Below are positions 1 to 7,495 of a DNA stretch of 7,762 nucleotides, piece by piece; positions within the stretch are counted from its first letter, which is position 1; each line of letters begins with the position of its first letter. The DNA is from an uncultured Zetaproteobacteria bacterium (GTDB lineage Bacteria; Pseudomonadota; Zetaproteobacteria; Mariprofundales; Mariprofundaceae). The stretch is taken from contig CAMZLX010000192.1 in NCBI GenBank assembly GCA_947311795.1, forward strand, positions 1 to 7,762, given 5' to 3'. The notes beneath the pieces were generated by a model that saw nothing but the letters and a program-made list of their open reading frames with translations, was not told the DNA's origin and did no database searches. Both the position numbers and the translations under genes were made by a program.

Positions 1-716
1 CTTTGCAACATCCATACGCCATAGTTTTCAGGGGCAAGTCCACTTCGCCAAAGATCAAACTCCGCTCGCCCTCTGCGCACAAACCAAAACCAAATCGCAG
101 CCAAACGACCTCGTGCTTCATGCCTGACCACGGCTTGTGGCACAAACAACAGCTTGCCTTGCTCTGCAACACGCCTTGCCAACAAATAGTCTTCACCACC
201 AAAGCGAGCATGGGCAGAAAAACAACCTGCTTGTTCAACGGCATGTTTGCGGTAACAGGCATTAAGTGTGGATACTTCCCTGGTTTCTTGAGGCTGACCA
301 TTCGCTTGATACACACGGCTCACCCCACCGCCTGGAAAACCCAATACGCTCTCCGCCCAGCCAATAGCATTGGTCTCTTCAGGTACGGTCACCCCACCTT
401 GTACACCCAAAACAGACTCATCCTTGAGCGGATAAACAAGTTGGCTCAACCAATCATCATCTACCCTGCAATCATCATCAATAAACACCAAAACATCATG
501 CTTGGCATGTTGCACCGACATATTTCGGGCATAGGCGATGCCTAAATTCTTCATCGGGTGCGGCACATACACCACGTCTTCAGGCGCTTGGGGATTATCT
601 GTTTCTTCCACCACCACAATTTCAAACTCACCGTCAAAAACTTGTTGTCTTAAATCATCAAGCACACGGTTCAATAAGTCTCGTCTGTCCCGTGAAACAA
701 CCAAGATAGAAACCAT
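1..716 (-). CDS. Family 2 glycosyltransferase (GT-A fold), C-terminus cut off by window edge
   Basis: Reading leftward from the ATG at 716-714, the frame stays open for 238 codons to the window edge, so the 3' end is missing. The protein starts MVSILVVSRDRRDLLNRVL, the usual GT2 beginning: a first beta strand followed by a helix. An acidic nucleotide-sugar/metal site, VFIDDDCRVDDDWL, lies at about residues 77-90 and holds the DXD-type aspartates. A GGED motif at 173-176 (FGGEDYLLARRV) matches the acceptor/catalytic-base region, and RHEARGR follows at 198-204. Family knowledge: such enzymes transfer a sugar from a nucleotide donor to a lipid-linked acceptor at the cytoplasmic face of the inner membrane. 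The start is 5 bp past the preceding gene's stop. An AAAGGG Shine-Dalgarno-like stretch overlaps the end of that gene, about 9 nt before the ATG, which implies coupling. Donor and linkage cannot be told. A long plus-strand frame over the same DNA is a shadow. Confidence 0.9.
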   Translation of the reverse strand, partial: MVSILVVSRDRRDLLNRVLDDLRQQVFDGEFEIVVVEETDNPQAPEDVVYVPHPMKNLGIAYARNMSVQHAKHDVLVFIDDDCRVDDDWLSQLVYPLKDESVLGVQGGVTVPEETNAIGWAESVLGFPGGGVSRVYQANGQPQETREVSTLNACYRKHAVEQAGCFSAHARFGGEDYLLARRVAEQGKLLFVPQAVVRHEARGRLAAIWFWFVRRGRAEFDLWRSGLAPENYGVWMLQ

Positions 717-721
717 TAAAT

Positions 722-1843
722 TCAACCCTTTAGCCACGCCAACAGCTGTTTAGCGCGTATACTCCACGTGTGTTTTTTCGACTCAAGCACACGCTTCTCT
801 CGTTCATCACCATCTTCTTCCAACGCTAAATGTAATTGGTTGCTAAATGCTTCTGCATCTCTCGCAACATATATATACTCTTGAAAATCCAAGCACCTTG
901 GATGGGGCGATGCAATAATCGGCAGGCCTGTCGCTAAATATTCGTAAAGTTTTGTAGGGTCGCCTGCCGCAGTTGCTTTTTCCTTATACAGCAACATACA
1001 AGCTTGGGAATGGCGCAAGTAGGCAGGAATATCTTCATACTGTATGCGCCCCAACAAATAGATATTGTTGGGTAGTCCGGCTGGCATATCATCTTCACCC
1101 CCGCCCCCTATCATACAAAATGAAATAGCAGGATTCTGGTTTGCTGCATGAATTAACCAGTCCCAATGTATCCATGCTGGATTATAGCTTCCGACATGAA
1201 TCGCCCGTGGTTTAGGAATACCCTCCATCGGGTCTTCCTTTTCTTCACATCCTTCAAGCTGCTGAATAAATTGATCAGAAACTGCATTTTGTAAATGCAG
1301 GTAGTCTAAGTTTAAGTCTTGCGCCTTTTCTTTTAATTCTTCACTGACTAAAACTGTCCCATCAATATATAAAAATATATGACTAACATCTACTTTCGTC
1401 TGGGAAAATTCACCTACTGACTGTTTATACCGCCCCCAGTCTTCCGTCCAGTCAAAGTAGCAGAGGCAGCCCTCGTCTCTAATATACTGGGCTAGGTAAA
1501 TGTCTTCAGGGTCTGAGAGAATAAATACTGTAGGGGCACTTACTTCTTCAAAAAAACATCTCTCGATTTGTTTTAATATACTCTTCCATCTGAAGAGCTG
1601 ATTAAGCTTTCTCACCAGGGAAAAACGTTGCAAGGGAAGCAGTCGTCTTGGCGTAAAAACCTTCATCTTCGTAGCAGGGTGAACCCATAACTGGGGGTGG
1701 TTCTTACATTTGTAAAAAGGAATGGCTGCATTCACCAACATCACATTAGTATTTTCTAGTTCTGAAAGTGCATATGGGAGCAGAGCCTTTCGTGCCTTCC
1801 TTTTATCCCACCATGAGTTTTTACAAACGTAAACAAGATTCAT
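722..1843 (-). CDS. GT-B glycosyltransferase, TuaH-like (glycosyltransferase group 1 type)
   Basis: This 373-aa protein is numbered from MNLVYVCK. The start at 1843 gives an exact ATGA overlap with the stop of the preceding gene (TGA at 1842-1840) and has a weak TGGA ribosome site 6 nt upstream. An in-frame ATG two codons earlier (1849) is possible but would lie on that site. The N-terminal half contains FILSDPEDIYLA (107-118) and YFDWTEDWGRY (129-139), the counterpart of the Y-D-x-x-D-x-W segment in TuaH-like teichuronic-acid transferases. The C-terminal nucleotide-sugar half has HVGSYNPAW (216-224), CMIGGGGED (243-251) and the strongly conserved DPTKLYEYLATGLPIIAS (295-312). Known for the family: a soluble or peripheral retaining transferase with a two-domain GT-B fold. 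Context makes it a repeat-unit assembly enzyme. The specific sugar is unknown; the TuaH likeness is from motif memory only. Confidence 0.85.
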   Translation of the reverse strand: MNLVYVCKNSWWDKRKARKALLPYALSELENTNVMLVNAAIPFYKCKNHPQLWVHPATKMKVFTPRRLLPLQRFSLVRKLNQLFRWKSILKQIERCFFEEVSAPTVFILSDPEDIYLAQYIRDEGCLCYFDWTEDWGRYKQSVGEFSQTKVDVSHIFLYIDGTVLVSEELKEKAQDLNLDYLHLQNAVSDQFIQQLEGCEEKEDPMEGIPKPRAIHVGSYNPAWIHWDWLIHAANQNPAISFCMIGGGGEDDMPAGLPNNIYLLGRIQYEDIPAYLRHSQACMLLYKEKATAAGDPTKLYEYLATGLPIIASPHPRCLDFQEYIYVARDAEAFSNQLHLALEEDGDEREKRVLESKKHTWSIRAKQLLAWLKG

Positions 1844-2967
1844 TTGCATTCCAGCAGGCTTAAATAACCACTACTCATACATTTTTCTTTAAATTTTTGA
1901 GCATCTTTCCAAGCCTGAGTGACCAACTTTCTTCTTTTTTCTTCTGAACGTAGCAGGTCACTCCAAATTTGAATAAACAACATTTCATTTTCATGCGCAA
2001 CCAGCCTGCCATTCACACCATCTTGAATAACATCTTGCAAGCCTAAGCTATACCCTTGAGTTGCAAGAACTACAGTCTTAAGAATCATCGCTTCTAAAAT
2101 GGTTAATCCGAATGTTTCCCAGTCTGATGTTTGCACCAAAATATCTGCAAAAGCCACATATGGATATGGATTCTCAATGTGCCCCACAAAACTACATTCA
2201 GAGTGTACACCTAGACTTTTAGCCAACACCTCTAGCTTGCTTCTTTCATCACCATCACCAACTATGGTTAAGTGTACATTACGCCTTTCAGGCAACTTGC
2301 TGAAATAAACAAGCAACTTATCGATACGTTTATCTTCGCGCAGCCCTCCAACATAAACACAGTGCCACTTAGCTGGCTTATCCATATATGGGTTAAATTC
2401 AGAAGATTTCAATAGAACTTCATCAAAGTTGAGACCATTAGGTATCACCTTGATTAATAGGCTAGACACAACTGATTTTAATTCAGGAATCAAGGCTTCA
2501 CTAGGAACTATATGATGTGATAACATTGGGAAATATGCTTTCATCCTTCCTGTTTCTTCTCTATCTGACTTAACTGCCTCAACAGAAATATGATGCGCCA
2601 ACACTCTTTTCCTGGGTTGAAACCACTTTGGCGTAAACCTTAATGCTAACCCTGTCGCCAAACCTAACTGGTAATTATAGATTAAAAGTGCACAGGGTCT
2701 AAAAAATAAAACTTGTAACCAAATCCTAAATGCATTGCTATAAAACGCACCTTTTTTGCTGTTTTTATCCAAACAACAAATAAAGGATATATTTTGACTA
2801 ATCGATTTGAAAAACAACCCCTTGGTTTCTGCTGCAATTAAAACAACCTCAAACTCTTGAGATAGGCTTTTTAAGACCGAACTTGCCATTCTTTCTGTGC
2901 CACTATCTGCAGAGAAGTTTGCAACCACAAGTATCTTAGGTCTTCCAAACTTACTCACTTTATTCAC
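1840..2967 (-). CDS. Family 4 glycosyltransferase (GT-B fold)
   Basis: This is a 375-aa protein of typical GT4 length. The N-terminal domain starts KILVVANFSADSGTERM (11-27), where an acceptor-binding loop usually lies. The C-terminal domain carries IPNGLNFDE (175-183), VYVGGLREDKRIDKLL (204-219), IVGDGDE (235-241), FVGHIENP (260-267) and SDWETFGLTILEAM (281-294). The last is the E-x7-E signature, with E284 and E292 as the donor-binding pair. The start is GTG at 2967, which overlaps the upstream gene's TAA (2962-2960) by 8 bp; a second GTG at 2958 is an alternative that would remove the overlap. The ribosome site is weak, so translation probably depends on coupling. The last codons overlap the next gene by an ATGA. 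The region is AT-rich compared with the flanking operon ends. Role by context: adds a sugar to the lipid-linked repeat unit on the cytoplasmic side. Donor unknown. Confidence 0.92.
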   Translation of the reverse strand: MNKVSKFGRPKILVVANFSADSGTERMASSVLKSLSQEFEVVLIAAETKGLFFKSISQNISFICCLDKNSKKGAFYSNAFRIWLQVLFFRPCALLIYNYQLGLATGLALRFTPKWFQPRKRVLAHHISVEAVKSDREETGRMKAYFPMLSHHIVPSEALIPELKSVVSSLLIKVIPNGLNFDEVLLKSSEFNPYMDKPAKWHCVYVGGLREDKRIDKLLVYFSKLPERRNVHLTIVGDGDERSKLEVLAKSLGVHSECSFVGHIENPYPYVAFADILVQTSDWETFGLTILEAMILKTVVLATQGYSLGLQDVIQDGVNGRLVAHENEMLFIQIWSDLLRSEEKRRKLVTQAWKDAQKFKEKCMSSGYLSLLECK

Positions 2968-3802
2968 TCATCTCGTTAAAAGTAATTAGAATATCACTAC
3001 ATTCATTAAAGTTAAACGGTTTTAAACTGTATTTCCAACCACCTTCGTCGACCACCTTTTGAATGGTCACAGGGTAAGGAAACATATCCAAAAGGTCCTG
3101 GTAAGAAGAAAATTGTTCTCTGGTTGTAGGGGAGAACTCCAGTAGAACAGTTGGCTTACATTCTGTTAAAATATTCGAAAGTCCTCGAAGAACACTTTTT
3201 TCAAACCCTTCAACATCAAGTTTGATAATATTAGGCTTTATTCCATGTTCTTCAAAAAATTGGTCGCCAACTTTTATTGGTAGCATCTGTCCACTATCTT
3301 TATTCCAGTCATGATGTGTCTCAATAAAAGACCCTATGCCAGTATCACTCTCAGGTGGCGCGTAAAAAGTTAACGATTCTTCCTTCTCGCCCAGACCCAC
3401 ACCATGCACATGCACATGGCTTAAGCTATTTAACCGAACTTTCTCCTCTAACCGATGACGTACGGGCTCCCAAGGCTCAAAAGCATGAATAACATCACAA
3501 AACTGAGCCATCCATAAGCTATGTTGTCCAACATTTGCACCAATATCAACAAATACAGGCGACTCAACTTTTGAAGAAACATCTTTTAAGAGTTGTAAGT
3601 TTGCCTTTTCATACGCACCATAAAAAAACACACATCGATCAATATAGTCCCTCAAATTCCCACGATAGTTAAATCCAAAGTAATCTAGCGTGAATGAAAT
3701 ATTTAAGTCTCGTGACTGGCACCATTTTTGAACCATTCGCTTTCTCATACCAAAGCGAATCCAATCCTTATGCGTTATCCATTGAAGAATTTTTACATTC
3801 AT
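2960..3802 (-). CDS. FkbM-family SAM-dependent methyltransferase
   Basis: This is a 280-aa protein numbered from MNVKILQW. Motif I, FVDIGANVGQHSLW (84-97), binds SAM; AFEP (107-110) supplies the acidic residue for the SAM ribose; and IIKLDVEGFEKSVLRGL (192-208) is the FkbM hallmark. The family methylates hydroxyls, often of sugars in surface polysaccharides and natural products, and the neighbouring flippase and glycosyltransferases fit a sugar O-methylation. The open frame extends up to an ATG at 3871, but that would overlap the upstream methyltransferase by 67 bp. GAAGGG at 3815-3810 is 7 nt before the ATG at 3802, which decides the start. An ATG at 3808 forms an ATGA with the upstream stop but sits only 1 nt from that site. 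A minor fraction of ribosomes could use either. The exact methyl acceptor is unknown. Confidence 0.9.
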   Translation of the reverse strand: MNVKILQWITHKDWIRFGMRKRMVQKWCQSRDLNISFTLDYFGFNYRGNLRDYIDRCVFFYGAYEKANLQLLKDVSSKVESPVFVDIGANVGQHSLWMAQFCDVIHAFEPWEPVRHRLEEKVRLNSLSHVHVHGVGLGEKEESLTFYAPPESDTGIGSFIETHHDWNKDSGQMLPIKVGDQFFEEHGIKPNIIKLDVEGFEKSVLRGLSNILTECKPTVLLEFSPTTREQFSSYQDLLDMFPYPVTIQKVVDEGGWKYSLKPFNFNECSDILITFNEMSE

Positions 3803-3804
3803 AC

Positions 3805-4533
3805 TCATGCCCTTCGCAACACAAGGATTATCCAATAAGGATACCCCTTGAACCAAGGTATATGCGACCAAATTCTATCCGCCTTGGGTGATTCTAAAAA
3901 GTTTTGTAACCATGGCAGCCTAGACAACCATTGCGGAAAAATATAACGCACACCATCTTGCCGTGTGACTTCAAAACCTGCATGTTTAAACATGTCTTTA
4001 AAATCTTGCGTAAGCATAAATCGATGCTCAAAACCATGGATTTCAACAGGTGTAATTTCTCGGTAATGTTCATCAGCATCACAATAATAAGGTCGCTTTT
4101 CACGCCACATTTCATACCGTGATCTCAGGGTTACATTTGGCACAGAGATAATCCAACTACCACCATCATTTAAAACACGAAAAACTTCTTCCATCATCAA
4201 ACGCATGTCAGGCACATGTTCCAAGACTTCCATACTAATCACTGTGTCAAACTGGTTATCCTCAAAAGGCAATCTCGTTCCATCACCCATCATCACATTC
4301 AAATGCTTATCTTGGGCAAGTGCCAAGCGCTCAGCGTTTAAATCAACACCAAAACCTTGGTAGCCAAGCTCCTGCAACAGTGCACCTTCACCGCAGCCAA
4401 TATCAAGGCATCTTCCATGTTTGGGGTGCAGCTCCCTTACCCAATACGCCATGCGTTGCAGCAGAGCAGTTGGCCATGCACCTTTCACATAGCGGTCAGG
4501 AGAAGCATGACCCAATGGCTGAATATCTGTCAT
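3805..4533 (-). CDS. Class I SAM-dependent methyltransferase (Methyltransf_11-like)
   Basis: This is a 242-aa protein. The SAM-binding Rossmann core is easy to follow: motif I CLDIGCGEGALL (42-53), an acidic residue after strand 2 (GVDLNAERL, 62-70, D64), MMGDGTRLPF (81-90) for the adenine contact, and FDTVISMEVLEHVPD (95-109) with the VLEHV helix. RVLNDGGSWIISVPN (119-133) follows. The C-terminal 100 residues hold HYREITP and HGFEH, typical of the substrate-side cap. Relatives act on small molecules, quinones or sugars, so the target cannot be read from sequence. Between a flippase and an FkbM methyltransferase, modification of a glycan (for example a terminal sugar) is the best inference. 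The start ATG at 4533 forms an ATGA overlap with the flippase stop (TGA 4532-4530). The stop is 2 bp before the preferred start of the next gene. Confidence 0.87.
   Translation of the reverse strand: MTDIQPLGHASPDRYVKGAWPTALLQRMAYWVRELHPKHGRCLDIGCGEGALLQELGYQGFGVDLNAERLALAQDKHLNVMMGDGTRLPFEDNQFDTVISMEVLEHVPDMRLMMEEVFRVLNDGGSWIISVPNVTLRSRYEMWREKRPYYCDADEHYREITPVEIHGFEHRFMLTQDFKDMFKHAGFEVTRQDGVRYIFPQWLSRLPWLQNFLESPKADRIWSHIPWFKGYPYWIILVLRRA
3810..3815 (-). promoter_or_regulatory. Ribosome binding site fixing the FkbM methyltransferase start
   Basis: GAAGGG on the minus strand lies inside the last codons of the upstream methyltransferase gene. It is 7 nt from the ATG at 3802-3800 but only 1 nt from the ATG at 3808-3806, so it favours the 3802 start and suggests translational coupling across the junction. 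Confidence 0.6.
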
Positions 4534-5957
4534 TTACTCTTAACCATAGTAACAAGTTGCATCATAAACTCTCTCTCCCTTAGCCATGTTATCATCAGCC
4601 AAACACTCAGATAAAGAAAGCCAATAAGCAATACACCTAACTTTGGCACCAATAAAGCTATGCACCATGTGAACACAAATGCGCTAAACCCTGGCATAGT
4701 TCCCAATAGAATTTGCCTAATAAAAGGAGTGTAACCTCCGCCCAACTCAGCTTGAACAGCCTGCATATGCAACACCAAACTTAAACAGTAAACCAATAAT
4801 AATACAATCGCTGCTCCAACCAAGCCAAACCCATACACAGCGGGTAAAATCAAAACACCAAACAACGTGAACTCAATCCATTTCATCTTATGCATCACTG
4901 CAGTTCTTTTTCTTGCCATCAATATAGGACCAAAAATAGTGGCTACACCTCGCACCCATCCCATACACAATAGAACCACAAAAACAGAAGCAGCAGGCAG
5001 CCATTTTTCCCCAAGCACAAAACCAATGAGTGCCTCAGGAAACAAAAGCACAAAACAAACGACTGGTGTTAATGTTCCCGCCATTAATCGCACACTTAAA
5101 CCCAGTATATGTTGAATTCGTTGAACATCATCCTGTATTTCCGAGAGTGCTGGAAACATCACCATATTAAATATTTGCACCAACTGGTTGGTTAAGATTG
5201 CCGCAAGGGTAAATGCCACACCATAGTAACCAAGCTGCTCCACGCCCATGACTTTTCCGACCACCATGTCATCCAAGTTCGTCATGGCAAAGACCAAGAT
5301 ACCTGCTCCCATCAAATGACCACCATAGCGCCATATTTCTAGGGCAGAAGCACGACTAAACTGGACTGATGGGCGAAAGTTATGTAAGAAATAAGACAGC
5401 ACTGAGGATGCTAAAACCCCTGCGATAATACCCCAAAGAATAGACTCTGCATTTGCTTGCCAATAGATAACCAATAAAATTGATACTATGGTCTGCACAG
5501 TTTCTCGTGTGAAATCAATATAGGTTTTTTGTTTAAAACTTAGTTCTTTTTTTAGGAGCACCAAACCAAGGCTCTCAAAACCTTGGATTAAAGGAATTAA
5601 TGCCGCCCACTGGAGCAGCACTTGCAATTGAGGACTTTCAAAGAAAACTGCCGCAAATGGCGCAAGAAGCCAACATAACAATGCAAGCACAAAACCCCGA
5701 ATCCAGTTAATATGCCATGCTGTATGCAAGAAAGCTGGTGTCGGGTTTGCTCTCTGGATAACGGCGGCCGAAGTTCCAGTGTCCGATAGCACCCACATAC
5801 TGCTGACAACTAAAGTTATAAGCGTGATTAAACCAAAATCAGACGGCAGTAAAAAGTGCGCCAAAAAAGTTAGTCGGAATAATCCAATAATTCGTGAAAA
5901 ACCGAATGCCAAACCAACCCATAGACCTGCACGAAACACACGACTTGATAGGCTCAT
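4530..5957 (-). CDS. Polysaccharide flippase, Wzx/WzxC type (MOP superfamily)
   Basis: This is a 475-aa, very hydrophobic protein with about 12-14 membrane segments, among them approximate stretches at 11-35, 42-58, 87-105, 115-133, 153-166, 172-190, 216-226, 243-265, 291-315, 322-345, 362-375, 377-398, 415-437 and 440-458. The amphipathic N-terminus (SSRVFRAGLWVGLAFGFSRI) and the NLDDMVVGKVMGVEQLGYYG segment (227-246) with its paired aspartates are typical of the polysaccharide synthase/transport families in the MOP superfamily. The family moves undecaprenyl-diphosphate-linked oligosaccharide units from the cytoplasmic to the periplasmic side of the inner membrane. The ATG at 5957 has AAGGTAGGA ending 4 nt upstream, a strong ribosome site that may allow independent translation. 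It is 28 bp from the upstream oxidoreductase stop, with no terminator between. It overlaps the next gene by ATGA. Length is normal and nothing looks broken. Confidence 0.93.
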   Translation of the reverse strand: MSLSSRVFRAGLWVGLAFGFSRIIGLFRLTFLAHFLLPSDFGLITLITLVVSSMWVLSDTGTSAAVIQRANPTPAFLHTAWHINWIRGFVLALLCWLLAPFAAVFFESPQLQVLLQWAALIPLIQGFESLGLVLLKKELSFKQKTYIDFTRETVQTIVSILLVIYWQANAESILWGIIAGVLASSVLSYFLHNFRPSVQFSRASALEIWRYGGHLMGAGILVFAMTNLDDMVVGKVMGVEQLGYYGVAFTLAAILTNQLVQIFNMVMFPALSEIQDDVQRIQHILGLSVRLMAGTLTPVVCFVLLFPEALIGFVLGEKWLPAASVFVVLLCMGWVRGVATIFGPILMARKRTAVMHKMKWIEFTLFGVLILPAVYGFGLVGAAIVLLLVYCLSLVLHMQAVQAELGGGYTPFIRQILLGTMPGFSAFVFTWCIALLVPKLGVLLIGFLYLSVWLMITWLREREFMMQLVTMVKSK

Positions 5958-5985
5958 GGGGTCCTACCTTCTCCCAAGGAGTGAA

Positions 5986-7392
5986 TCAGTCACCTGAAGC
6001 AATGCGGTCAACAAGCTGTTTTACAGTTGGAATAAAACCATCATTATAAAAGGGGTCTTGGGCAAACTTATATGCCGCATGACCAGAAAACATCAAGTTA
6101 TGTTCGGGTGCATCACCATATGCAGAATTAAGCAGCGTTTTTTGAATGCAGTAACTACGTGGGTCAGCTTTATGACCTGTTGTTCCCTTTTCATTATCTG
6201 CCCAGTTGCTGAATTTACATTGCGACAAACAACCCATGCAATCCAGTTGGTCTTTACGAATTTCAGCAGCTTTGTCTTCGCCGACAAAGACAAATGTAGA
6301 ATCGGGTGTTACCAAAGGTTTTGTAAACCCTTCTGCCATCCATTTTTCAGCACTTTCTTTACCATGCGCCGTTAAAAACACTTCGCGGTTTCGGGGGCCA
6401 AATTTAAACGACTCCGTATGGTCATCTGCTGGCTCGCTATGGTCAGTGAATGAAATTTGACGCTCCGTGCGCGCATACAACTCATCCAAGAATGTGTTGC
6501 GTACTGCCGATGAATAAAAACCTGTGGGTGAGAATGGATTAAGTGCAACATCGCCTTCTTTTAAGCCTAACAAAGTGTCTCCCCAAGAGTCGCGTACGGG
6601 GCTTTCTTGGGTAAGCAGTGGTCGCGTTCCAAACTGGAAAACCAATGGGCCAATTTCAGGGTTATTCATCCAATCTGTCCAGTCACGTAAATACCAAACA
6701 CCACCTGCCATAATAATCGGCGTGTTTTCCAAACCAAACTTGTTCATGGTTGCGCGCAGTTCTTTAACTCGCGGATAAGGGTCTTCAGGGTGGTCAAATC
6801 GTTCAGTGTTCGACAGTCCATTATGCCCACCAGCAAGCCAAGGGTCTTCATACACAACACCACCCAAAAAGTCAGGTGCTTTACGATATGAGCGAAGCCA
6901 AAGCGCACGAAATGCGCGGCCAGAAGACACAATAGGGTAATAATGCACACCATATTGCGATGCAATTTCTGCCAACTTAAACGGCATCCCAGCGCCGCAA
7001 GTCACACCATTCACAATGCCTTTAGCTTCTTTAAGAATACCGTGAAGAATCTCTTGCGCACCACCCATTTCCCAAAGCACATTCACATGCAACCTGCCAT
7101 TTCCATCTGCAATCTCATGGGCTTGGCGAAGTTGCGTTAAGCCGCCTTCAATACCAAACTGCACCAACTCTCTGAACCGCTCGTTACGGTTGCGCCCTTT
7201 ATAGTCTACGGGAATAATATCACCATTTTCATCAAGGCGACTTGCGTTTACCGCCGACACTGTGCCAATTCCGCCAGCCTTCGCCCACTCCCCTGAGGTC
7301 AGCCCTGTCGAAACACCAACACCCTTACCGCCTTCAAGCAGTGGCATCATTTCTTTTCCTGATACTTTCACAGATTCCAAATTGAATGACAT
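5986..7392 (-). CDS. Nitronate monooxygenase/NPD-family NAD(P)H-dependent flavin oxidoreductase with C-terminal Cys motif
   Basis: This is a 468-aa protein, longer than the usual nitronate monooxygenases of about 320-370 aa. The TIM-barrel FMN fold is visible: GVSTGLTSGEWAKAGGIGTV (26-45) near the N-terminus, GVTCGAGMP (129-137), AGGHNG (187-192) whose H190 matches the family's catalytic/FMN-proximal histidine, IIMAGGVW (226-233) for FMN phosphate, and FQFGTRPLLTQES (252-264). The family oxidises nitronates or reduces quinones and other acceptors; the substrate here is unknown. A C-terminal extension has C385-x2-C388-x3-C392-x22-C415, a possible Fe-S or metal site. The start ATG at 7392 has AAGG at 7403-7400, 7 nt upstream. 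It is the first gene after a non-coding leader and ends 28 bp before the flippase, so it may lead the operon. A housekeeping detoxification role unrelated to polysaccharide is equally possible. Confidence 0.85.
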   Translation of the reverse strand: MSFNLESVKVSGKEMMPLLEGGKGVGVSTGLTSGEWAKAGGIGTVSAVNASRLDENGDIIPVDYKGRNRNERFRELVQFGIEGGLTQLRQAHEIADGNGRLHVNVLWEMGGAQEILHGILKEAKGIVNGVTCGAGMPFKLAEIASQYGVHYYPIVSSGRAFRALWLRSYRKAPDFLGGVVYEDPWLAGGHNGLSNTERFDHPEDPYPRVKELRATMNKFGLENTPIIMAGGVWYLRDWTDWMNNPEIGPLVFQFGTRPLLTQESPVRDSWGDTLLGLKEGDVALNPFSPTGFYSSAVRNTFLDELYARTERQISFTDHSEPADDHTESFKFGPRNREVFLTAHGKESAEKWMAEGFTKPLVTPDSTFVFVGEDKAAEIRKDQLDCMGCLSQCKFSNWADNEKGTTGHKADPRSYCIQKTLLNSAYGDAPEHNLMFSGHAAYKFAQDPFYNDGFIPTVKQLVDRIASGD

Positions 7393-7421
7393 AAATACAC
7401 CTTATGTAAACTTGTAAAATT

Positions 7422-7450
7422 CCCTTTTGCCACTTAGGGCAATCAAAGGG
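7422..7450 (-). promoter_or_regulatory. Imperfect hairpin in the 5' leader
   Basis: On the minus strand CCCTTT, a 3-nt bulge (GAT), TGCC, a 6-nt loop, then GGCA and AAAGGG form a stem of 4 plus 6 base pairs. It ends about 30 nt before the start codon and about 18 nt before the ribosome site. It is followed by AATTTTAC rather than a run of T, so it does not look like a terminator. It could affect mRNA stability or translation. Confidence 0.4.
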
Positions 7451-7466
7451 TCAACCTATGCCCCAT

Positions 7467-7495
7467 AGCATAAGCCCTAGCAATCTTATGGGCAA
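7467..7495 (-). promoter_or_regulatory. Possible sigma-70-like promoter for the leftward operon
   Basis: On the minus strand TTGCCC (7495-7490) and TATGCT (7472-7467) are separated by exactly 17 nt; each matches 4 of 6 consensus bases. Transcription would start near 7460, giving a leader of about 68 nt before the ATG at 7392. A TTGACC at 7454-7449 was also considered, but no good -10 box follows it. The match is moderate and chance cannot be excluded. Confidence 0.3.

Noticed and set aside
3..545. Plus-strand open frame of 180 codons at the left edge
   Set aside because: It is antisense to an uninterrupted 238-codon glycosyltransferase frame with clear DXD and ED motifs. The plus-strand product shows no recognisable domain and is low-complexity in character.
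3805..3871. Longer N-terminus for the FkbM methyltransferase, starting at 3871
   Set aside because: It would overlap the upstream gene by 67 bp, whereas a well-spaced ribosome site serves the start at 3802.
5958..5985. Terminator between oxidoreductase and flippase genes
   Set aside because: Only a 4-bp CTCC/GGAG pairing with a 3-nt loop is present and no T run follows; the stretch mainly holds the flippase ribosome site.
7449..7454. TTGACC as the -35 box of a promoter nearer the start codon
   Set aside because: At 16-18 nt spacing the following hexamers (such as GGCAAA or GCAAAA) do not resemble a -10 box.
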